Shown here piece after piece: positions 18,764 through 29,136 of a stretch of 64,000 nucleotides of DNA. The notes beneath the pieces were generated by a model. The model worked only from the letters and a program-made list of their open reading frames with translations. It did not search any database and had not been told where the DNA came from. Position 1 is the stretch's first letter. Each line of letters begins with the position of its first letter. Source of the DNA: Glacieibacterium arshaanense (GTDB taxonomy: Bacteria > Pseudomonadota > Alphaproteobacteria > Sphingomonadales > Sphingomonadaceae); assembly GCF_004681125.1 (NCBI RefSeq), contig NZ_SIHO01000001.1, positions 1,251,149 through 1,315,148 on the forward strand, in the 5' to 3' direction. The position numbers were made by a program, and so were the translations under genes.

Positions 18764-19999
18764 TTACAGCAGGTCGCCGCCGGCGGCCGCCGCCGTGGTA
18801 CCGTCGCGCTGGAACGCCTTGATGACGTTGCGGCCGACCGTCCAGCGATGGACTTCGTCGGCACCGTCGACCAGCCGCTGCGAGCGGATCTGCGTGTACC
18901 AGCGCGCCAGCGGCGTATCCATCGAATAGCCGAGCGCGCCGTGGAGCTGGATCGCGGTATCGACGACATGATGGACCATGTGCGCCAGATAGACCTTGGC
19001 GATCGAATTCTCCTGCCGCAGGTCGAGGCCCTTTTCGGCCTTGTAGGCGATGTGCAGCAGCATCAGCCGCGCGATGTAGAGCTGCGTCGCGCACTCGGCC
19101 ATCATGAACTGCACTGCCTGACGATCGGCCAGCTTCTTGCCGAAGGTCTCGCGCTTGGTGATGTGCGCCGCCGCCAGATCGAGCGCGCGCTGCGCCATCG
19201 CGACGTTGTGCATGCCGTGGCGCAAGCGGCCATAGGCCAGCCGGTGCTGCCCCATGCCGAAGCCATTGCCTTCGCCGCCGAGCAGATTGTCCGCCGACAC
19301 GACAAGGTTCTTGATTTCGACTTCGGCATGGCCGCCGCCGAGAATGTGCGACAGTTCGCTTTCGGCCGCCATCGTCTTGATGTCGCGGATGATGCGGTAA
19401 CCGGGGTTGGGCAGTTCGACGATGAACGTCGAAAACTGCTGGTGGCGCGGCGCTTCGGGGTTGGTCTTCGCCATGATGACGACGATGTCGGCGACGCTGG
19501 CACCGCTCGAAAACCATTTTTCGCCGTTGAGGATGTAGTTCTCGTTGCCGTCCTTGACCGCGGTGGTCTGCATGCCGGTGGCATCGGCGCCGGCAGCCTT
19601 TTCGGTCATCGAATAACAGATGCGCTTTTCGCCGTTGAGCAGCGGCTTGAGGAAGCGCTCCTTCTGGTCCTCGGTGCCATAGGTCAGCAACGTCAGGATT
19701 GTGGCATCGTCGGGGGCCTGGCTGTTGACCGACAGCGCGCCGAGGAAGCTTTCGCCGAGCTCCATCTGCACCAGCGCGTTGGCGAGCGGGCCAAGGCCCA
19801 TGCCGCCATGCTCGACGGGGATGAACGGGCACCACAGCCCCTGCGCGCGCGCCTTGGTGCGCAGCTTGCCCAGGATGGTCTTGTAGTCGCCGCCGGCGAT
19901 GAGTTCTTTTTCGGCCGGAATGCATTCGTCATGCACCCATTGGCGCACGCGCTCGCGTACTGCCTTGGCTTCCGCCGGAACTTCGAAATCGATCGACAT
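18764..19999 (-). CDS. acyl-CoA dehydrogenase family protein
   Basis: 411-residue flavoenzyme of the acyl-CoA dehydrogenase superfamily. Visible features are EHGGMGLGPLANALVQMELGES, the FAD/substrate region YSMTEKAAGAD (in place of the usual TEP-type loop), FGKKLADRQAVQFMMAECA and the C-terminal QLHGALGYSMDTPLARWY region. Length and these motifs match the mammalian ACAD10/11-like and bacterial medium/long-chain-type group. The substrate is not determined. It is a single gene with 146 bases to the aldo/keto reductase. Confidence 0.9.
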   Translation of the reverse strand: MSIDFEVPAEAKAVRERVRQWVHDECIPAEKELIAGGDYKTILGKLRTKARAQGLWCPFIPVEHGGMGLGPLANALVQMELGESFLGALSVNSQAPDDATILTLLTYGTEDQKERFLKPLLNGEKRICYSMTEKAAGADATGMQTTAVKDGNENYILNGEKWFSSGASVADIVVIMAKTNPEAPRHQQFSTFIVELPNPGYRIIRDIKTMAAESELSHILGGGHAEVEIKNLVVSADNLLGGEGNGFGMGQHRLAYGRLRHGMHNVAMAQRALDLAAAHITKRETFGKKLADRQAVQFMMAECATQLYIARLMLLHIAYKAEKGLDLRQENSIAKVYLAHMVHHVVDTAIQLHGALGYSMDTPLARWYTQIRSQRLVDGADEVHRWTVGRNVIKAFQRDGTTAAAAGGDLL

Positions 20000-20144
20000 G
20001 AGTCTTCATCCCCAAAGAATTGCCTGTGATGCGCATGAACCCGGCTTTGCCGCCGGTTGAATCATGCGCTGGTTCAATGGGTCTATGCGCTGGTCATGCT
20101 GCCGTCCAGCGCCTTGCCCGCCAAAATTGTGCGATCTTTCCGGG

Positions 20145-21095
20145 TCAATCGGCACTCGCCGCGTCGAGCATCGCCATCTGCGGCGTGTCAAGCGTCAGGT
20201 GCATCGCGGCGGTCAGGTCGGCGAGCTGGTCGAGGTTGGTGGCCGAGGCAATCGGCGCGTCAATGCCAGGACGGCGCATCATCCACGCCAGCGCCACCTG
20301 TGCCGGCGTTGCGTTCAATGCTGCCGCGACAGCATCGAGCGCCGCCAGAATCGCCCGCCCGCGGTCGTTGAGGTAGCTTGCCATGCGACCGCCGCGGACG
20401 CTTTTGCCGAAGTCGGCGTCCGAACGGTACTTGCCGGTCAGGAAGCCCGACGCCAGCCCGTAATAGGGAATGACGCCAATGCTTTCGGCAACGCACAGGT
20501 CCTGTAAATCGCCCTCATAGGCGCGGCGGTCATACAGGTTGTAGAGCGGCTGCAGCGTTTCATAGCGCGGCAGTCCGCCGGCGGCGCTGGCATCGAGCGC
20601 AGCACTCAACCGCTGCGAGCTGTAGTTCGAGGCACCGATGGCGCGCACTTTGCCGGCCGCGATAAGTTCGCCGAACGCAGCGAGCGTTTCCTCAAGTGGC
20701 GTCGCCTCGTCATCCTTGTGCGCCTGATACAGGTCGATGGTGTCGATGCCGAGACGCTTCAGGCTGTCGTCGCATGCCGCGAGGATGTTAGCGCGCCCCA
20801 GCCCCGGCCGCGCCGGCCACATGCCGACCTTGGTGGTGATCAGCACCTTGGCGCGCAGCGCCGAACCGCGTGCCGCCAGCCAGGCGCCGATCGCGGTTTC
20901 GGATTCGCCGCCCTTGTGGCCCGGCACCCACGCCGAATAGACGTCGGCGGTATCGATCAGGTTCACCCCGGCATCGACGGCGGCGTCGAGCAAGCGGAAC
21001 GACATCGCGTGGTCGGCGGTCCAGTCGAAGACATTGCCGCCGAGCACCAGCGGTGCGGTGGTCAGCCCCGAGCGGCCGAGCGGACGGTGGTGCAT
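20145..21095 (-). CDS. aldo/keto reductase
   Basis: 316-residue NADPH-dependent oxidoreductase. The catalytic tetrad is present as Asp and Tyr in DTADVYS, Lys in ITTKVG and His in YQAHKDD. The frame opens 31 codons upstream, but the family start MHHRPLGRSGL is at 21095, so that ATG is used. It resembles the YajO/Tas type group. The divergent DUF2804 gene starts 83 bases away. Confidence 0.92.
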   Translation of the reverse strand: MHHRPLGRSGLTTAPLVLGGNVFDWTADHAMSFRLLDAAVDAGVNLIDTADVYSAWVPGHKGGESETAIGAWLAARGSALRAKVLITTKVGMWPARPGLGRANILAACDDSLKRLGIDTIDLYQAHKDDEATPLEETLAAFGELIAAGKVRAIGASNYSSQRLSAALDASAAGGLPRYETLQPLYNLYDRRAYEGDLQDLCVAESIGVIPYYGLASGFLTGKYRSDADFGKSVRGGRMASYLNDRGRAILAALDAVAAALNATPAQVALAWMMRRPGIDAPIASATNLDQLADLTAAMHLTLDTPQMAMLDAASAD

Positions 21096-21177
21096 GGCAA
21101 TTTCCCCAAAGCCTGATGTTGACGCCAGCATAGACCTGCCGCAAGCCACGGCAAGCGCGACAATTGGGGCGGAAATC

Positions 21178-22197
21178 ATGCAGCACAAAATGGGGAACGG
21201 CGAACTGCTCGATGCGCGCGGCCGGCTGGTCGAACGCGGCTGGGCGACCGCCGAGGTGCGCCGCTACGACCGTGCCCGCATCAAGGCGCAGCCGGTGCGC
21301 ATCAAGGAATGGGACTATTATTGCATCACCAGCCCCAGCCACGCGCTGGCGCTGACCATCGCCGACAACGGCTATGTCGGCTTTGTCGGCGTGTCATGGA
21401 TGGATTTTAGCGCGCGCACCGCGGTCAACTTCGGCGGCGGCAAGGCGCTGCCGATGGGGTCGATGCAGCTGCCCGGCAGCGCCGACAGCGGCGATGTCAC
21501 CGGGCGCCACCCCAAGATCAGCGCCAGCTTTGCCCATGAACCCGGCGGCAGGCGGCTTACCATAGATGCACTAGGGTTTGACGGTGGCCGTGGGCTGAAG
21601 GGCGAGATCTGGCTCGACCAGCCCGCCGACGACCGCATGGTCATCGCCACGCCGTTCGCGAACAAGCCGACAGCGTTCTACTACAACCAGAAAATCAACT
21701 GCCTGCCGGCGCGCGGCGAAGTCGTGGTCGGCGGTGTCGCGCATCGCTTCGATCCGAAGTCGGCGTTCGGCGTGCTCGATTGGGGGCGCGGCGTCTGGAC
21801 CTATGACAACACCTGGTACTGGGGCTCGGCATCGGGGCTGGTCGACGGGCGGCGCTTCGGCTTCAACATCGGCTACGGCTTCGGCGACACCAGCGCCGCG
21901 ACCGAAAACATGCTGTTTTTCGACGGCCGCGCGCACAAGCTCGCCGATGTGACGTTCCACATGCCTGACGGCGCGCCCGATGCGGCGCCGTGGCGCTTCA
22001 CCAGCAGCGACGGCCGCTTCGAAATGGATTTCGTGCCGATCGTCGACCGCGCCGACAAGGTCGACCTGGCGATCTTCAAGACCGACCAGCATCAGGTGTT
22101 CGGGCGGTTTTCAGGCACCGCGGTGCTTGATGACGGCACGCGGCTGGCGGTCAAGGACCTGATCGGATTTGCCGAAAAGGTCCGTAACCGCTGGTAA
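21178..22197 (+). CDS. DUF2804 domain-containing protein
   Basis: 339-residue protein of the DUF2804 family, whose function is not known. The family pattern includes the N-terminal LLDARGRLVERGWA, KEWDYYCI, the Trp-rich FGVLDWGRGVWTYDNTWYWGSASG and GFNIGYGFGD. It has no signal peptide or membrane helix. The start at 21178 is chosen because the upstream frame runs through the divergent promoter region. The gene converges with the SDR gene, with 4 bases between stops. Confidence 0.88.
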   Translation: MQHKMGNGELLDARGRLVERGWATAEVRRYDRARIKAQPVRIKEWDYYCITSPSHALALTIADNGYVGFVGVSWMDFSARTAVNFGGGKALPMGSMQLPGSADSGDVTGRHPKISASFAHEPGGRRLTIDALGFDGGRGLKGEIWLDQPADDRMVIATPFANKPTAFYYNQKINCLPARGEVVVGGVAHRFDPKSAFGVLDWGRGVWTYDNTWYWGSASGLVDGRRFGFNIGYGFGDTSAATENMLFFDGRAHKLADVTFHMPDGAPDAAPWRFTSSDGRFEMDFVPIVDRADKVDLAIFKTDQHQVFGRFSGTAVLDDGTRLAVKDLIGFAEKVRNRW

Positions 22198-22201
22198 GCG
22201 G

Positions 22202-23047
22202 CTAGGCGTCGGGCGTTTCGACCAGCGCGCGCAGCGCCGTCATTATCCCCGGTGCTTCGGGGTCCCAGCTGTGGCGCGGGCCAATTGTGAGCCCGCCATC
22301 GACAAGGATATGCGTGCCGGTGATGAACCCGGCGTCATCGCTGGCGAGGAACGCCACGGTGCCGGCGATGTCTTCGGGGCGGCCGCCGCGTGCCACCGGC
22401 TGCGCTGCATCGGCGAGCTGCGCGATCATGCCATTGGCCATCGCCTTCTTCTCGGCGTCCAAGTCCATCGACGCGGTGAAGATGTTGGTCTTGATGAAAC
22501 CGGGGCAAATCGCGTTGACGCGGATGCCATGCCTAGCGAGGTCAGCCGCCGCGAGCTTCGACAGGTGCAGCACGCCACCCTTGGCCACCGCATAGGCCGT
22601 CGGCGACATGCCCGTCGACAGCGCGGCGACGCTGGCGGTGTTGATGATCGACGCGCCGGGGCGGCCGGTCATGTGCGGCACGGCGTGGCGGATGCCCATC
22701 GCCACCGAGCGCAGCAGCAGGTCCATCGTCCGGTCCCAGCCGGCGGCGTCGATCCGGTCGATCGGTTCGGGCGCGCCGCCGGCGCCGGCATTGTTGAACA
22801 GAATGTCGATGCCGCCGGTCTTTTCGGCGGCGAAATCCATCAGCGCCTTGATGTCGGGGTCGCTGCACACGTCGCAATGCTTGAAGATGATCTTGCCGTT
22901 CGAGGTGCCGGCAAGCTCCTGCCCGCCCGCGTCATCGATATCGGCGGCGATGACGGTGGCGCCTTCGGACGCCAGCCGCAGGCAGGTCGCCTTGCCGATG
23001 CCCGACGCAGCGCCGGTGACAACGGCAGTCTTGCCGGTGAAGCGCAT
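22202..23047 (-). CDS. short-chain dehydrogenase/reductase
   Basis: 281-residue Rossmann-fold oxidoreductase of the classical SDR type. It has the cofactor loop TGAASGIG (11-18), Asp36 at the end of beta-2 (favouring NAD), NNAGAG (85-90), and the catalytic Ser139, Tyr152 and Lys156 (YAVAK). The substrate is unknown. It lies downstream of fbaB but behind a strong hairpin, so it is probably a separate unit. Confidence 0.92.
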   Translation of the reverse strand: MRFTGKTAVVTGAASGIGKATCLRLASEGATVIAADIDDAGGQELAGTSNGKIIFKHCDVCSDPDIKALMDFAAEKTGGIDILFNNAGAGGAPEPIDRIDAAGWDRTMDLLLRSVAMGIRHAVPHMTGRPGASIINTASVAALSTGMSPTAYAVAKGGVLHLSKLAAADLARHGIRVNAICPGFIKTNIFTASMDLDAEKKAMANGMIAQLADAAQPVARGGRPEDIAGTVAFLASDDAGFITGTHILVDGGLTIGPRHSWDPEAPGIMTALRALVETPDA

Positions 23048-23071
23048 GGCAGTCTCCCCAAAGGTTGCGGC

Positions 23072-23098
23072 GGGCGGGCGCTACATTGGCACCCGCCC
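23072..23098 (-). terminator. terminator-like hairpin after fbaB
   Basis: A 7-bp GC stem GGGCGGG/CCCGCCC (23072-23078 with 23092-23098) with further inner pairs lies 7 bases beyond the fbaB stop. The following minus-strand bases are not T-rich, so termination may be weak or may need Rho. Confidence 0.5.
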
Positions 23099-23105
23099 TG
23101 CCGGG

Positions 23106-24020
23106 CTATTCCTTGCCCTTGTAGATCTTGACGATCTTGTCGAGCATCGCCAGCGCCTCGTCGCGCGGGCGCTGGAAGGTGTTGCGGCCGATGATCGAGC
23201 CGTTGCCGCCACCGTCGCGAATGTCGCGGGCATCCTGGAACACGGCATCGGCACCCTTGGTCGCACCGCCCGAGAACACGACGATGCGGCGGCCCTGGAA
23301 GCAGCTCTGCACGACATGGCGGACCCGCGCCGCCTGGGTCTTGGAATCGATGCCTTCATACGGCTTCTTGGCGTCCTTCTGCGCGACATGGTCGCTCGGC
23401 AGCTTGACCTTGATGATGTGCGCGCCGGCGAGCGCCGCCATGTGCGCGGCATAGGCGCCGACATCGAGTGCCAATTCGTCTTCCTTCTTCAGGTCGCCGC
23501 CGCGCGGATAGCTCCACAGCACCGACGCGATACCCGATGCCTTGGCTTCGGCGCTGAGCTCGCGGAATTCCTCGAGCATGTCGAAGAAGTGATCCGAGCC
23601 CGGGTAGACGGTAAAGCCGATCGCCGCGCAACCGAGTCGCAATGCATCGTCGACGGTGCCGGTGACGGCCTGGTTCGGCGCGCCGGCCCAGCTGTTCGAG
23701 CTGTTGCACTTGAGGATGGTCGGGATCTGGCCGGCAAACGTATCTGCACCGGCTTCGAGCATGCCGAGCGGCGCAGCATAGGCACTGAGGCCCGCATCGA
23801 TGGCGAGCTGATAATGGTAGTGCGGGTCATACGCCGGCGGGTTCGGCGCGAAGCTGCGCGCCGGGCCATGCTCGAAGCCCTGGTCGACCGGCAGGATGAC
23901 CATCTTGCCGGTGCCGCCGAGCCGGCCCTGCATCAGCATGCGGGCAAGATTGCCCTTGGTGCCGGGGTTGTCGCTCTCGTAGCGGCTGAGGATGGCCTTG
24001 ACGGCACGGGTCATCGACAT
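23106..24020 (-). CDS. fbaB: class I fructose-bisphosphate aldolase (DhnA type)
   Basis: 304-residue aldolase that cleaves or forms fructose 1,6-bisphosphate through a Schiff-base lysine. Family segments are MVILPVDQGFEHGPARSFA, the middle GFTVYPGSD, HIIKVKLPSDH with the candidate active lysine, and VVFSGGATKG. The frame extends 23 codons upstream, but the ATG at 24020 has AAGGGA in front and matches the family. It closes the tkt-gap-pgk cluster, which serves glycolysis, gluconeogenesis and the non-oxidative pentose phosphate pathway. Confidence 0.94.
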   Translation of the reverse strand: MSMTRAVKAILSRYESDNPGTKGNLARMLMQGRLGGTGKMVILPVDQGFEHGPARSFAPNPPAYDPHYHYQLAIDAGLSAYAAPLGMLEAGADTFAGQIPTILKCNSSNSWAGAPNQAVTGTVDDALRLGCAAIGFTVYPGSDHFFDMLEEFRELSAEAKASGIASVLWSYPRGGDLKKEDELALDVGAYAAHMAALAGAHIIKVKLPSDHVAQKDAKKPYEGIDSKTQAARVRHVVQSCFQGRRIVVFSGGATKGADAVFQDARDIRDGGGNGSIIGRNTFQRPRDEALAMLDKIVKIYKGKE

Positions 24021-24103
24021 GACGGGGGTCCCTTTGCGTGTTTGAATACGAATGCAGGCCGCATTAGCGGCGACAGCCCGCCACGACAACCTTCAGATTG
24101 CGG

Positions 24104-24439
24104 TCAGTCGCGGAAGTGGATTTCGGCGACCGCGACGAACAGCTCGAAGATTTCCTCGGCGATTTCGGTCGCCTCGTCCTCGGGCATGCTGGCGAGCGTA
24201 TTGTCGACGGCGCCCTTGGCAAGTCCACCATCGGCACCGCGCACCGCACCCGCCACCGTCATGCGCGTCACGATGTCATTGAATCGTAGCCGCTGTTCGG
24301 GCGGAAAATCCTCGCCCGACAGGCCCTGGATTGCAGAAAACGCGGCACCGATGCGTTCATGGATACTGTCGGCAGAGCGCGCCAGTTTCCATGCCGCCGG
24401 ATACAGCGCTTCCCAAAGTGCGTCGCCGTCGAGTGTCAT
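24104..24439 (-). CDS. small acidic protein of unknown function in the glycolytic cluster
   Basis: 111 residues, not recognised. The sequence is mostly helical in character (ALYPAAWKLARSADSIHERIG, then an acidic C-terminal helix EDEATEIAEEIFELFVAVAEIH) with no signal peptide, membrane helix or Cys. It sits 21 bases after pgk and 84 bases before fbaB on the same strand, and has a G-rich Shine-Dalgarno (AGGGGGA) in front of the ATG at 24439. It is probably co-transcribed, but there is no basis for a metabolic role. Confidence 0.8.
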   Translation of the reverse strand: MTLDGDALWEALYPAAWKLARSADSIHERIGAAFSAIQGLSGEDFPPEQRLRFNDIVTRMTVAGAVRGADGGLAKGAVDNTLASMPEDEATEIAEEIFELFVAVAEIHFRD

Positions 24440-24460
24440 ACAGTCCCCCTATTTGCGCGC

Positions 24461-25657
24461 CTATTTGCGCAATGCTTCGACGCCCGGCAAAGCCTTACCT
24501 TCCATCCATTCGAGGAAAGCACCACCTGCCGTCGAGACATAGCTGAAGCTACCCGCGACGCCGGCATGGTTGAGCGCCGCAACGGTATCACCGCCGCCCG
24601 CTACCGAAATCAGCTGCCCGGCTTCGGTCAGTGCCGCTGCGGTGCGCGCCAGCGCCACCGTCGCGGTATCGAACGGCGGTGTTTCGAACGCGCCGAGCGG
24701 CCCGTTCCAGACGAGTGTCCGGCAAGTCTTAAGTACATCGGCAAGCGCTTCGACCGCTGCCGGGCCGACATCGAGGATCATCTCGTCGGCGGCGACTTCA
24801 TGGACGTTGACGGTGCGCACCGGCGGATTGGAGCGGAATTCCTTCGCCACCACCACGTCATACGGCAGGTGGACGGTGCAGTTCGCCGCCTGCGCGGTGT
24901 CGAGGATCTGCAAAGCGGTGTCGCGCAGATCATGTTCGCACAGCGACTTGCCGACATCGACGCCGCGTGCTGCGAGGAAGGTGTTGGCCATGCCGCCGCC
25001 GATGATCAGATGATCGACGCGGGTCACCAGATGCTTGAGCACATCGAGCTTCGACGACACCTTGGCACCACCGACGACCGCCGCCACCGGATGCTCGGGC
25101 TGGCCCAGCGCCTTTTCGAGCGCCACCAGTTCGGCCTGCATGGCGCGACCGGCGAACGCCGGCAGCACATGCGCGAGCCCCTCGGTCGAAACATGCGCGC
25201 GATGCGCCGCCGAAAACGCGTCGTTGACGTACAGGTCGCCGAGCGCTGCCATCGCCGTTACCAGCGCGGCGTCGTTCTTTTCCTCGCCGGCATGGAAACG
25301 AGTGTTTTCCAGCACCGTAATCGACCCATCGGCAACCTTCGCCGCGGCCGCACCGACGGCGTCGGCGGTGCAACCATCGAGGAAGCCGACGTCGCGGCCC
25401 AGCACCCCCGCCAGCGCCGGGACGACCTGCCGCAGCGACATCGCCGCATCGGCGCCGCCCTTGGGCCGGCCGAAATGCGCTAGCACGAACACCTTAGCTC
25501 CGCGGTCGGCGAGTTCGGCGAGCGTCGCAACGGTGGCACGCAAGCGCGTGTCATCGCTCACATTTCCGTCCGTCATCGGCACGTTGAGGTCTTCGCGGAC
25601 GAGCACGCGTAGCCCGCGAATATCGCCCATGTCGTCGAGGGTTCGGAAGCCGCTCAT
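24461..25657 (-). CDS. pgk: phosphoglycerate kinase
   Basis: 398 residues. It transfers phosphate between 1,3-bisphosphoglycerate and ADP. The N-terminal substrate loop VREDLNVPM, the HFGRPKGG motif, [12 protein letters not shown] and the nucleotide loop GGGDTVAAL with the C-terminal [21 protein letters not shown] are all present. It follows gap by 4 bases, so the two are co-translated from one message. Confidence 0.98.
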   Translation of the reverse strand: MSGFRTLDDMGDIRGLRVLVREDLNVPMTDGNVSDDTRLRATVATLAELADRGAKVFVLAHFGRPKGGADAAMSLRQVVPALAGVLGRDVGFLDGCTADAVGAAAAKVADGSITVLENTRFHAGEEKNDAALVTAMAALGDLYVNDAFSAAHRAHVSTEGLAHVLPAFAGRAMQAELVALEKALGQPEHPVAAVVGGAKVSSKLDVLKHLVTRVDHLIIGGGMANTFLAARGVDVGKSLCEHDLRDTALQILDTAQAANCTVHLPYDVVVAKEFRSNPPVRTVNVHEVAADEMILDVGPAAVEALADVLKTCRTLVWNGPLGAFETPPFDTATVALARTAAALTEAGQLISVAGGGDTVAALNHAGVAGSFSYVSTAGGAFLEWMEGKALPGVEALRK

Positions 25658-25661
25658 CGGA

Positions 25662-26672
25662 TCAGATCAGCTTGCCCATCGCCACGGCAGTGTCGGCCAT
25701 GCGGTTCGAGAAGCCCCATTCATTGTCGTACCAGCTGACAACGCGCACCAGCTTGCCGGCGATGACCGCGGTCTCGAGGCTGTCGACGGTCGAGCTCGCC
25801 TGGTTGTGGTTGAGGTCGATCGACACCAAAGGCTCGTCAGTGAACGCCAGAATGCCCTTGAGCGGGCCCGATTCAGAGGCTGCCTTGAGCACGCCGTTGA
25901 CTTCTTCGCGGGTCACGGTACGGCCAGGCACAAAGGTCAGGTCGACGAGGCTGACGTTCGGGGTCGGCACGCGGACGGCCGAACCGTCGAGCTTGCCCTT
26001 GAGTTCGGGTAGCACTTCGCCGACCGCACGCGCGGCACCGGTCGTGGTCGGGATCATCGACATCGCGGCGGCACGGGCGCGGCGCGGATCTTCATGGACC
26101 TGGTCCAGGATCTTCTGGTCGTTGGTATAGGCGTGGATGGTGGTCATCAGGCCGTGCTCAATACCAAATGCGTCGTTCAGCACTTTGGCGACCGGCGCGA
26201 GGCAGTTAGTCGTGCACGAGGCATTCGAGACGATCTTGTGGTCGCTGATCAGCTTGTCATGGTTGACGCCGTAGACGACGGTCAGGTCGACGCCCTTGCC
26301 CGGTGCCGAAATCAGCACGCGCTTGGCGCCGGCGGTCAGGTGTGCGCCGGCCTTGTCGGCGGCGGTGAAGAAGCCGGTGCATTCGAGCGCGATGTCGACG
26401 CCCATTTCGGCGTGCGGCAACTTGGCAGGATCGCGTTCGGCGGTGACGCGGATGCGCTTGCCGTTGACGATGATGTCATTGCCATCGGCTTCGACGGTGC
26501 CGTGGAACGGGCCGTGCACCGAATCGCGCTTGAGCAGCATGGCGTTCATCTTGGCATCCGCCAGATCGTTGATCGCCACGACTTCGATATCGGTGCGGCC
26601 CGATTCGATGATCGCGCGCAGCACGTTGCGGCCGATGCGGCCGAAGCCGTTGATGGCAACCTTGAGGGTCAT
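25662..26672 (-). CDS. gap: glyceraldehyde-3-phosphate dehydrogenase
   Basis: 336 residues. The Rossmann motif NGFGRIGR is at 8-15, Asp36 favours NAD, the catalytic Cys153 lies in [12 protein letters not shown], and [12 protein letters not shown] is near the end. It is an ordinary phosphorylating GAPDH, 13 bases after tkt. The cluster order tkt-gap-pgk is common in alphaproteobacteria. Confidence 0.98.
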   Translation of the reverse strand: MTLKVAINGFGRIGRNVLRAIIESGRTDIEVVAINDLADAKMNAMLLKRDSVHGPFHGTVEADGNDIIVNGKRIRVTAERDPAKLPHAEMGVDIALECTGFFTAADKAGAHLTAGAKRVLISAPGKGVDLTVVYGVNHDKLISDHKIVSNASCTTNCLAPVAKVLNDAFGIEHGLMTTIHAYTNDQKILDQVHEDPRRARAAAMSMIPTTTGAARAVGEVLPELKGKLDGSAVRVPTPNVSLVDLTFVPGRTVTREEVNGVLKAASESGPLKGILAFTDEPLVSIDLNHNQASSTVDSLETAVIAGKLVRVVSWYDNEWGFSNRMADTAVAMGKLI

Positions 26673-26685
26673 TTAAGTCTCCTGT

Positions 26686-28677
26686 TCAGCGGTTCAGGCG
26701 CGCTGTGATGCGCGCGGTAATCTTGTCGGCGGTCAGGCCGAAATGGTCGTACAAGGCCTCGATCGGCGCCGAAGCGCCGAAGCTGTCGATGCCGATGTTC
26801 AAGCCGTCATTGCCCGTATAGCGTTCCCAGCCCAGCGTCACGCCGGCCTCGACCGAGACAATCAGCGCGTCGGCGGTCAGCAAGCCAGCGCGATACGCGG
26901 CGGGTTGTACATCGAACGCTTCCCAGCACGGCATCGACACGACATCGGCGCCGATGCCCTGCGCTTCGAGCTTGGCGGCGGCATCGAGCGCGATGGCAAC
27001 TTCGGAACCGGTGGCGAGCAGCACAACGCGGCGTGCGGCCTTGGCTGCAACCAGACGGTAACCACCCTTGGCGGTCAGGTTTTCACTAACATTGTCACGC
27101 AGTTGCGGCAGATTCTGACGCGACAGTGCGAGCACCGACGGCCGGGTCTTGTCGGCCAGCGCCAGCGCCCAGGCCTCGGCGGTCTCGACCGCGTCGGCGG
27201 GACGATAGACCGCAAGGTTGGGAATGGCACGCAGGCTAAGCATGTGCTCGACCGGCTGGTGCGTCGGGCCGTCTTCGCCGAGCCCGATCGAATCGTGCGT
27301 CAGCACATAGATGACGCGGGCGCGCTGCAGCGCCGACATGCGGATGGCGTTGCGGCAATAGTCCGAGAACACCAGGAAGGTGCCACCGAACGGCAGCAGC
27401 CCGCCGTGCAGCGCGATGCCGTTCATGGCGGCGGCCATGCCGAACTCGCGGATGCCGTAGTAAACGTAGCGGCCGTCATAGCTGTCACGCGTAAACGGCT
27501 GCAAATCCTTAGTTTTGGTGTTATTCGAACCGGTCAAGTCGGCCGAACCGCCAAACAGAGTCGGCGCGTGCGGGGTCAGCGCTGCAAGCGCGATTTCGGA
27601 GGCCTTGCGCGTCGCGATCTTCTGCGGGGCGGCAACTAGGCCTTCGAGGTGCGTCTGCAGTGCGGCGGCTGCTGCGGCCGGGATGTCGCCAGGCTGGCCG
27701 GCTTCGAAAGCGGCACGCGCTTCAGCGGGCGCAGCGGCAAGCCGGGCTTCCCACGCCGCGCGCCGAGCGGTGCCGCGGGCGCCCGCGCTGCGCCAGCCAT
27801 CCAGAATGTCATCGGGAACTTCGAACGGCGCCGCCGTCCAGCCAAGTGCAACGCGCGCGCCGGCGATTTCCTCGGCGCCGAGCGGCGAACCGTGCGCGCC
27901 GCTGGTGCCGGCCTTCTTCGGCGCGCCGTAGCCGATGGTGGTGCGGCAGGCGATGAGTGTCGGGCGCGGATCAAGCTTGGCGGCAGCAATTGCGGCATCG
28001 ACGGCAGCCATGTCATGGCCGTCGCACGCCAGCGTCTGCCAGCCGGCAGCTTCGAAGCGCAGCGCGGTGTTTTCACTGCTCGACAGGCTGACCGGCCCGT
28101 CGATCGAGATGCGGTTGTCGTCCCATAGCACGATCAGCCGGCCAAGTTGCAGATGCCCGGCAAGGCCAATAGCTTCGTGGCTGATGCCTTCCATCAGACA
28201 GCCGTCGCCGGCAATGACATAGGTGTGGTGGTCGACCAGCGCGTCGCCGTGGACGGCGTTGAGGTGGCGTTCGGCCATCGCCATGCCGACAGCGGTCGCC
28301 AGCCCCTGCCCCAGCGGCCCGGTGGTGGTTTCAACGCCGGCGAGTTCAAAATTTTCCGGGTGGCCGGCGCACGGGCTGCCGAGCTGGCGGAAGTTGCGTA
28401 TGTCGTCCATCGTCGGGCGCGCATAGCCCGTCAGGTGCAACGCCGCGTAAATCAGCATCGAGCCATGCCCAGCCGACAGAACGAAGCGGTCGCGGTCGGG
28501 CCAATGCGGCTGCGCCGGGTCATAGTTGAGATGGCGTGTGAACAATATTGTCGCGACATCGGCCATACCCATCGGCATGCCAGGGTGCCCCGAGTTGGCG
28601 GCTTCGACGGCATCCATCGCGAGCGCGCGGATCGCATTTGCCATTTGCTGCGACGGGAGCGTGCTTGATTGCGACAT
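26686..28677 (-). CDS. tkt: transketolase
   Basis: 663-residue thiamine-diphosphate enzyme of the pentose phosphate pathway. It carries the N-terminal [16 protein letters not shown], the ThDP motif [10 protein letters not shown] followed by [10 protein letters not shown], and [19 protein letters not shown]. The open frame extends 19 codons upstream through a poor region; the ATG at 28677 ([11 protein letters not shown]) is preferred. It is the first gene of the tkt-gap-pgk cluster. Confidence 0.97.
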   Translation of the reverse strand: MSQSSTLPSQQMANAIRALAMDAVEAANSGHPGMPMGMADVATILFTRHLNYDPAQPHWPDRDRFVLSAGHGSMLIYAALHLTGYARPTMDDIRNFRQLGSPCAGHPENFELAGVETTTGPLGQGLATAVGMAMAERHLNAVHGDALVDHHTYVIAGDGCLMEGISHEAIGLAGHLQLGRLIVLWDDNRISIDGPVSLSSSENTALRFEAAGWQTLACDGHDMAAVDAAIAAAKLDPRPTLIACRTTIGYGAPKKAGTSGAHGSPLGAEEIAGARVALGWTAAPFEVPDDILDGWRSAGARGTARRAAWEARLAAAPAEARAAFEAGQPGDIPAAAAAALQTHLEGLVAAPQKIATRKASEIALAALTPHAPTLFGGSADLTGSNNTKTKDLQPFTRDSYDGRYVYYGIREFGMAAAMNGIALHGGLLPFGGTFLVFSDYCRNAIRMSALQRARVIYVLTHDSIGLGEDGPTHQPVEHMLSLRAIPNLAVYRPADAVETAEAWALALADKTRPSVLALSRQNLPQLRDNVSENLTAKGGYRLVAAKAARRVVLLATGSEVAIALDAAAKLEAQGIGADVVSMPCWEAFDVQPAAYRAGLLTADALIVSVEAGVTLGWERYTGNDGLNIGIDSFGASAPIEALYDHFGLTADKITARITARLNR

Positions 28678-28872
28678 CAGTGCGGGCGACCTTATGATCC
28701 AGGCGCGACTCGGCGTGCGTCGCGCGCCGCCCATATGGCCAGCGTGTTCCTATGCGTCAACAAAACTGCCTTTTGGCGGGCGTTAGCTGCACATTGCAGC
28801 AGCGTTACGGTGGCGTGACGGGCTGCCGGCGGTGCCAACACCATCACAGACGGCACTATTCGCACAATGCGA

Positions 28873-28901
28873 TTGACGGCAGTCGATTTAGTTTCTTATG
28901 T
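28873..28901 (+). promoter_or_regulatory. sigma-70-type promoter for the zapA operon
   Basis: TTGACG (28873-28878) and TTATGT (28896-28901) are spaced by exactly 17 bases, 38 bases before the GTG of the ZauP-like gene. The surrounding 261-bp divergent region to the tkt start (28678-28938) must also contain the tkt promoter, for which nothing decisive was seen. Confidence 0.6.
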
Positions 28902-28938
28902 TCGCGTTCCAACTCGCTGAAAACAGGACGGCCCTTCC

Positions 28939-29133
28939 GTGTCCAACCCGCCTAGTTTGGCCGAAAGCCTCGAAGTGCTCGAACGCGCCGTCGTCCGTCT
29001 CGAAATTGCCGCGCTGGCGCAGCGCGCGCGACTTGGCCGTGCCGAACGGCGCTACCGCGTGCTCGAACATCACGGCGATGCGGCGGTGGCCGCACTCGAC
29101 AGCTTTCTCGCCAGCGCTGCACCGAGGAGCTGA
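28939..29133 (+). CDS. short coiled-coil protein upstream of zapA (ZauP-like)
   Basis: 64 residues from a GTG start (MSNPPSLAESLEVLERAVVRLE). The sequence is a single charged amphipathic helix with leucine and alanine at heptad spacing, ending in a Ser/Ala-rich tail. It ends 3 bases before zapA. In Caulobacter a coiled-coil protein called ZauP is encoded directly upstream of ZapA and works with it to focus the Z ring; position, size and coiled-coil nature fit that role here. Sequence identity to ZauP itself cannot be checked. Confidence 0.75.
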   Translation: MSNPPSLAESLEVLERAVVRLEIAALAQRARLGRAERRYRVLEHHGDAAVAALDSFLASAAPRS

Positions 29134-29136
29134 GTC

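Noticed and set aside
22608-24542. 644-codon open frame on the plus strand antisense to the SDR, fbaB and the small gene
   Set aside because: It spans three well-supported minus-strand genes and an intergenic terminator; composition is that of a shadow frame.
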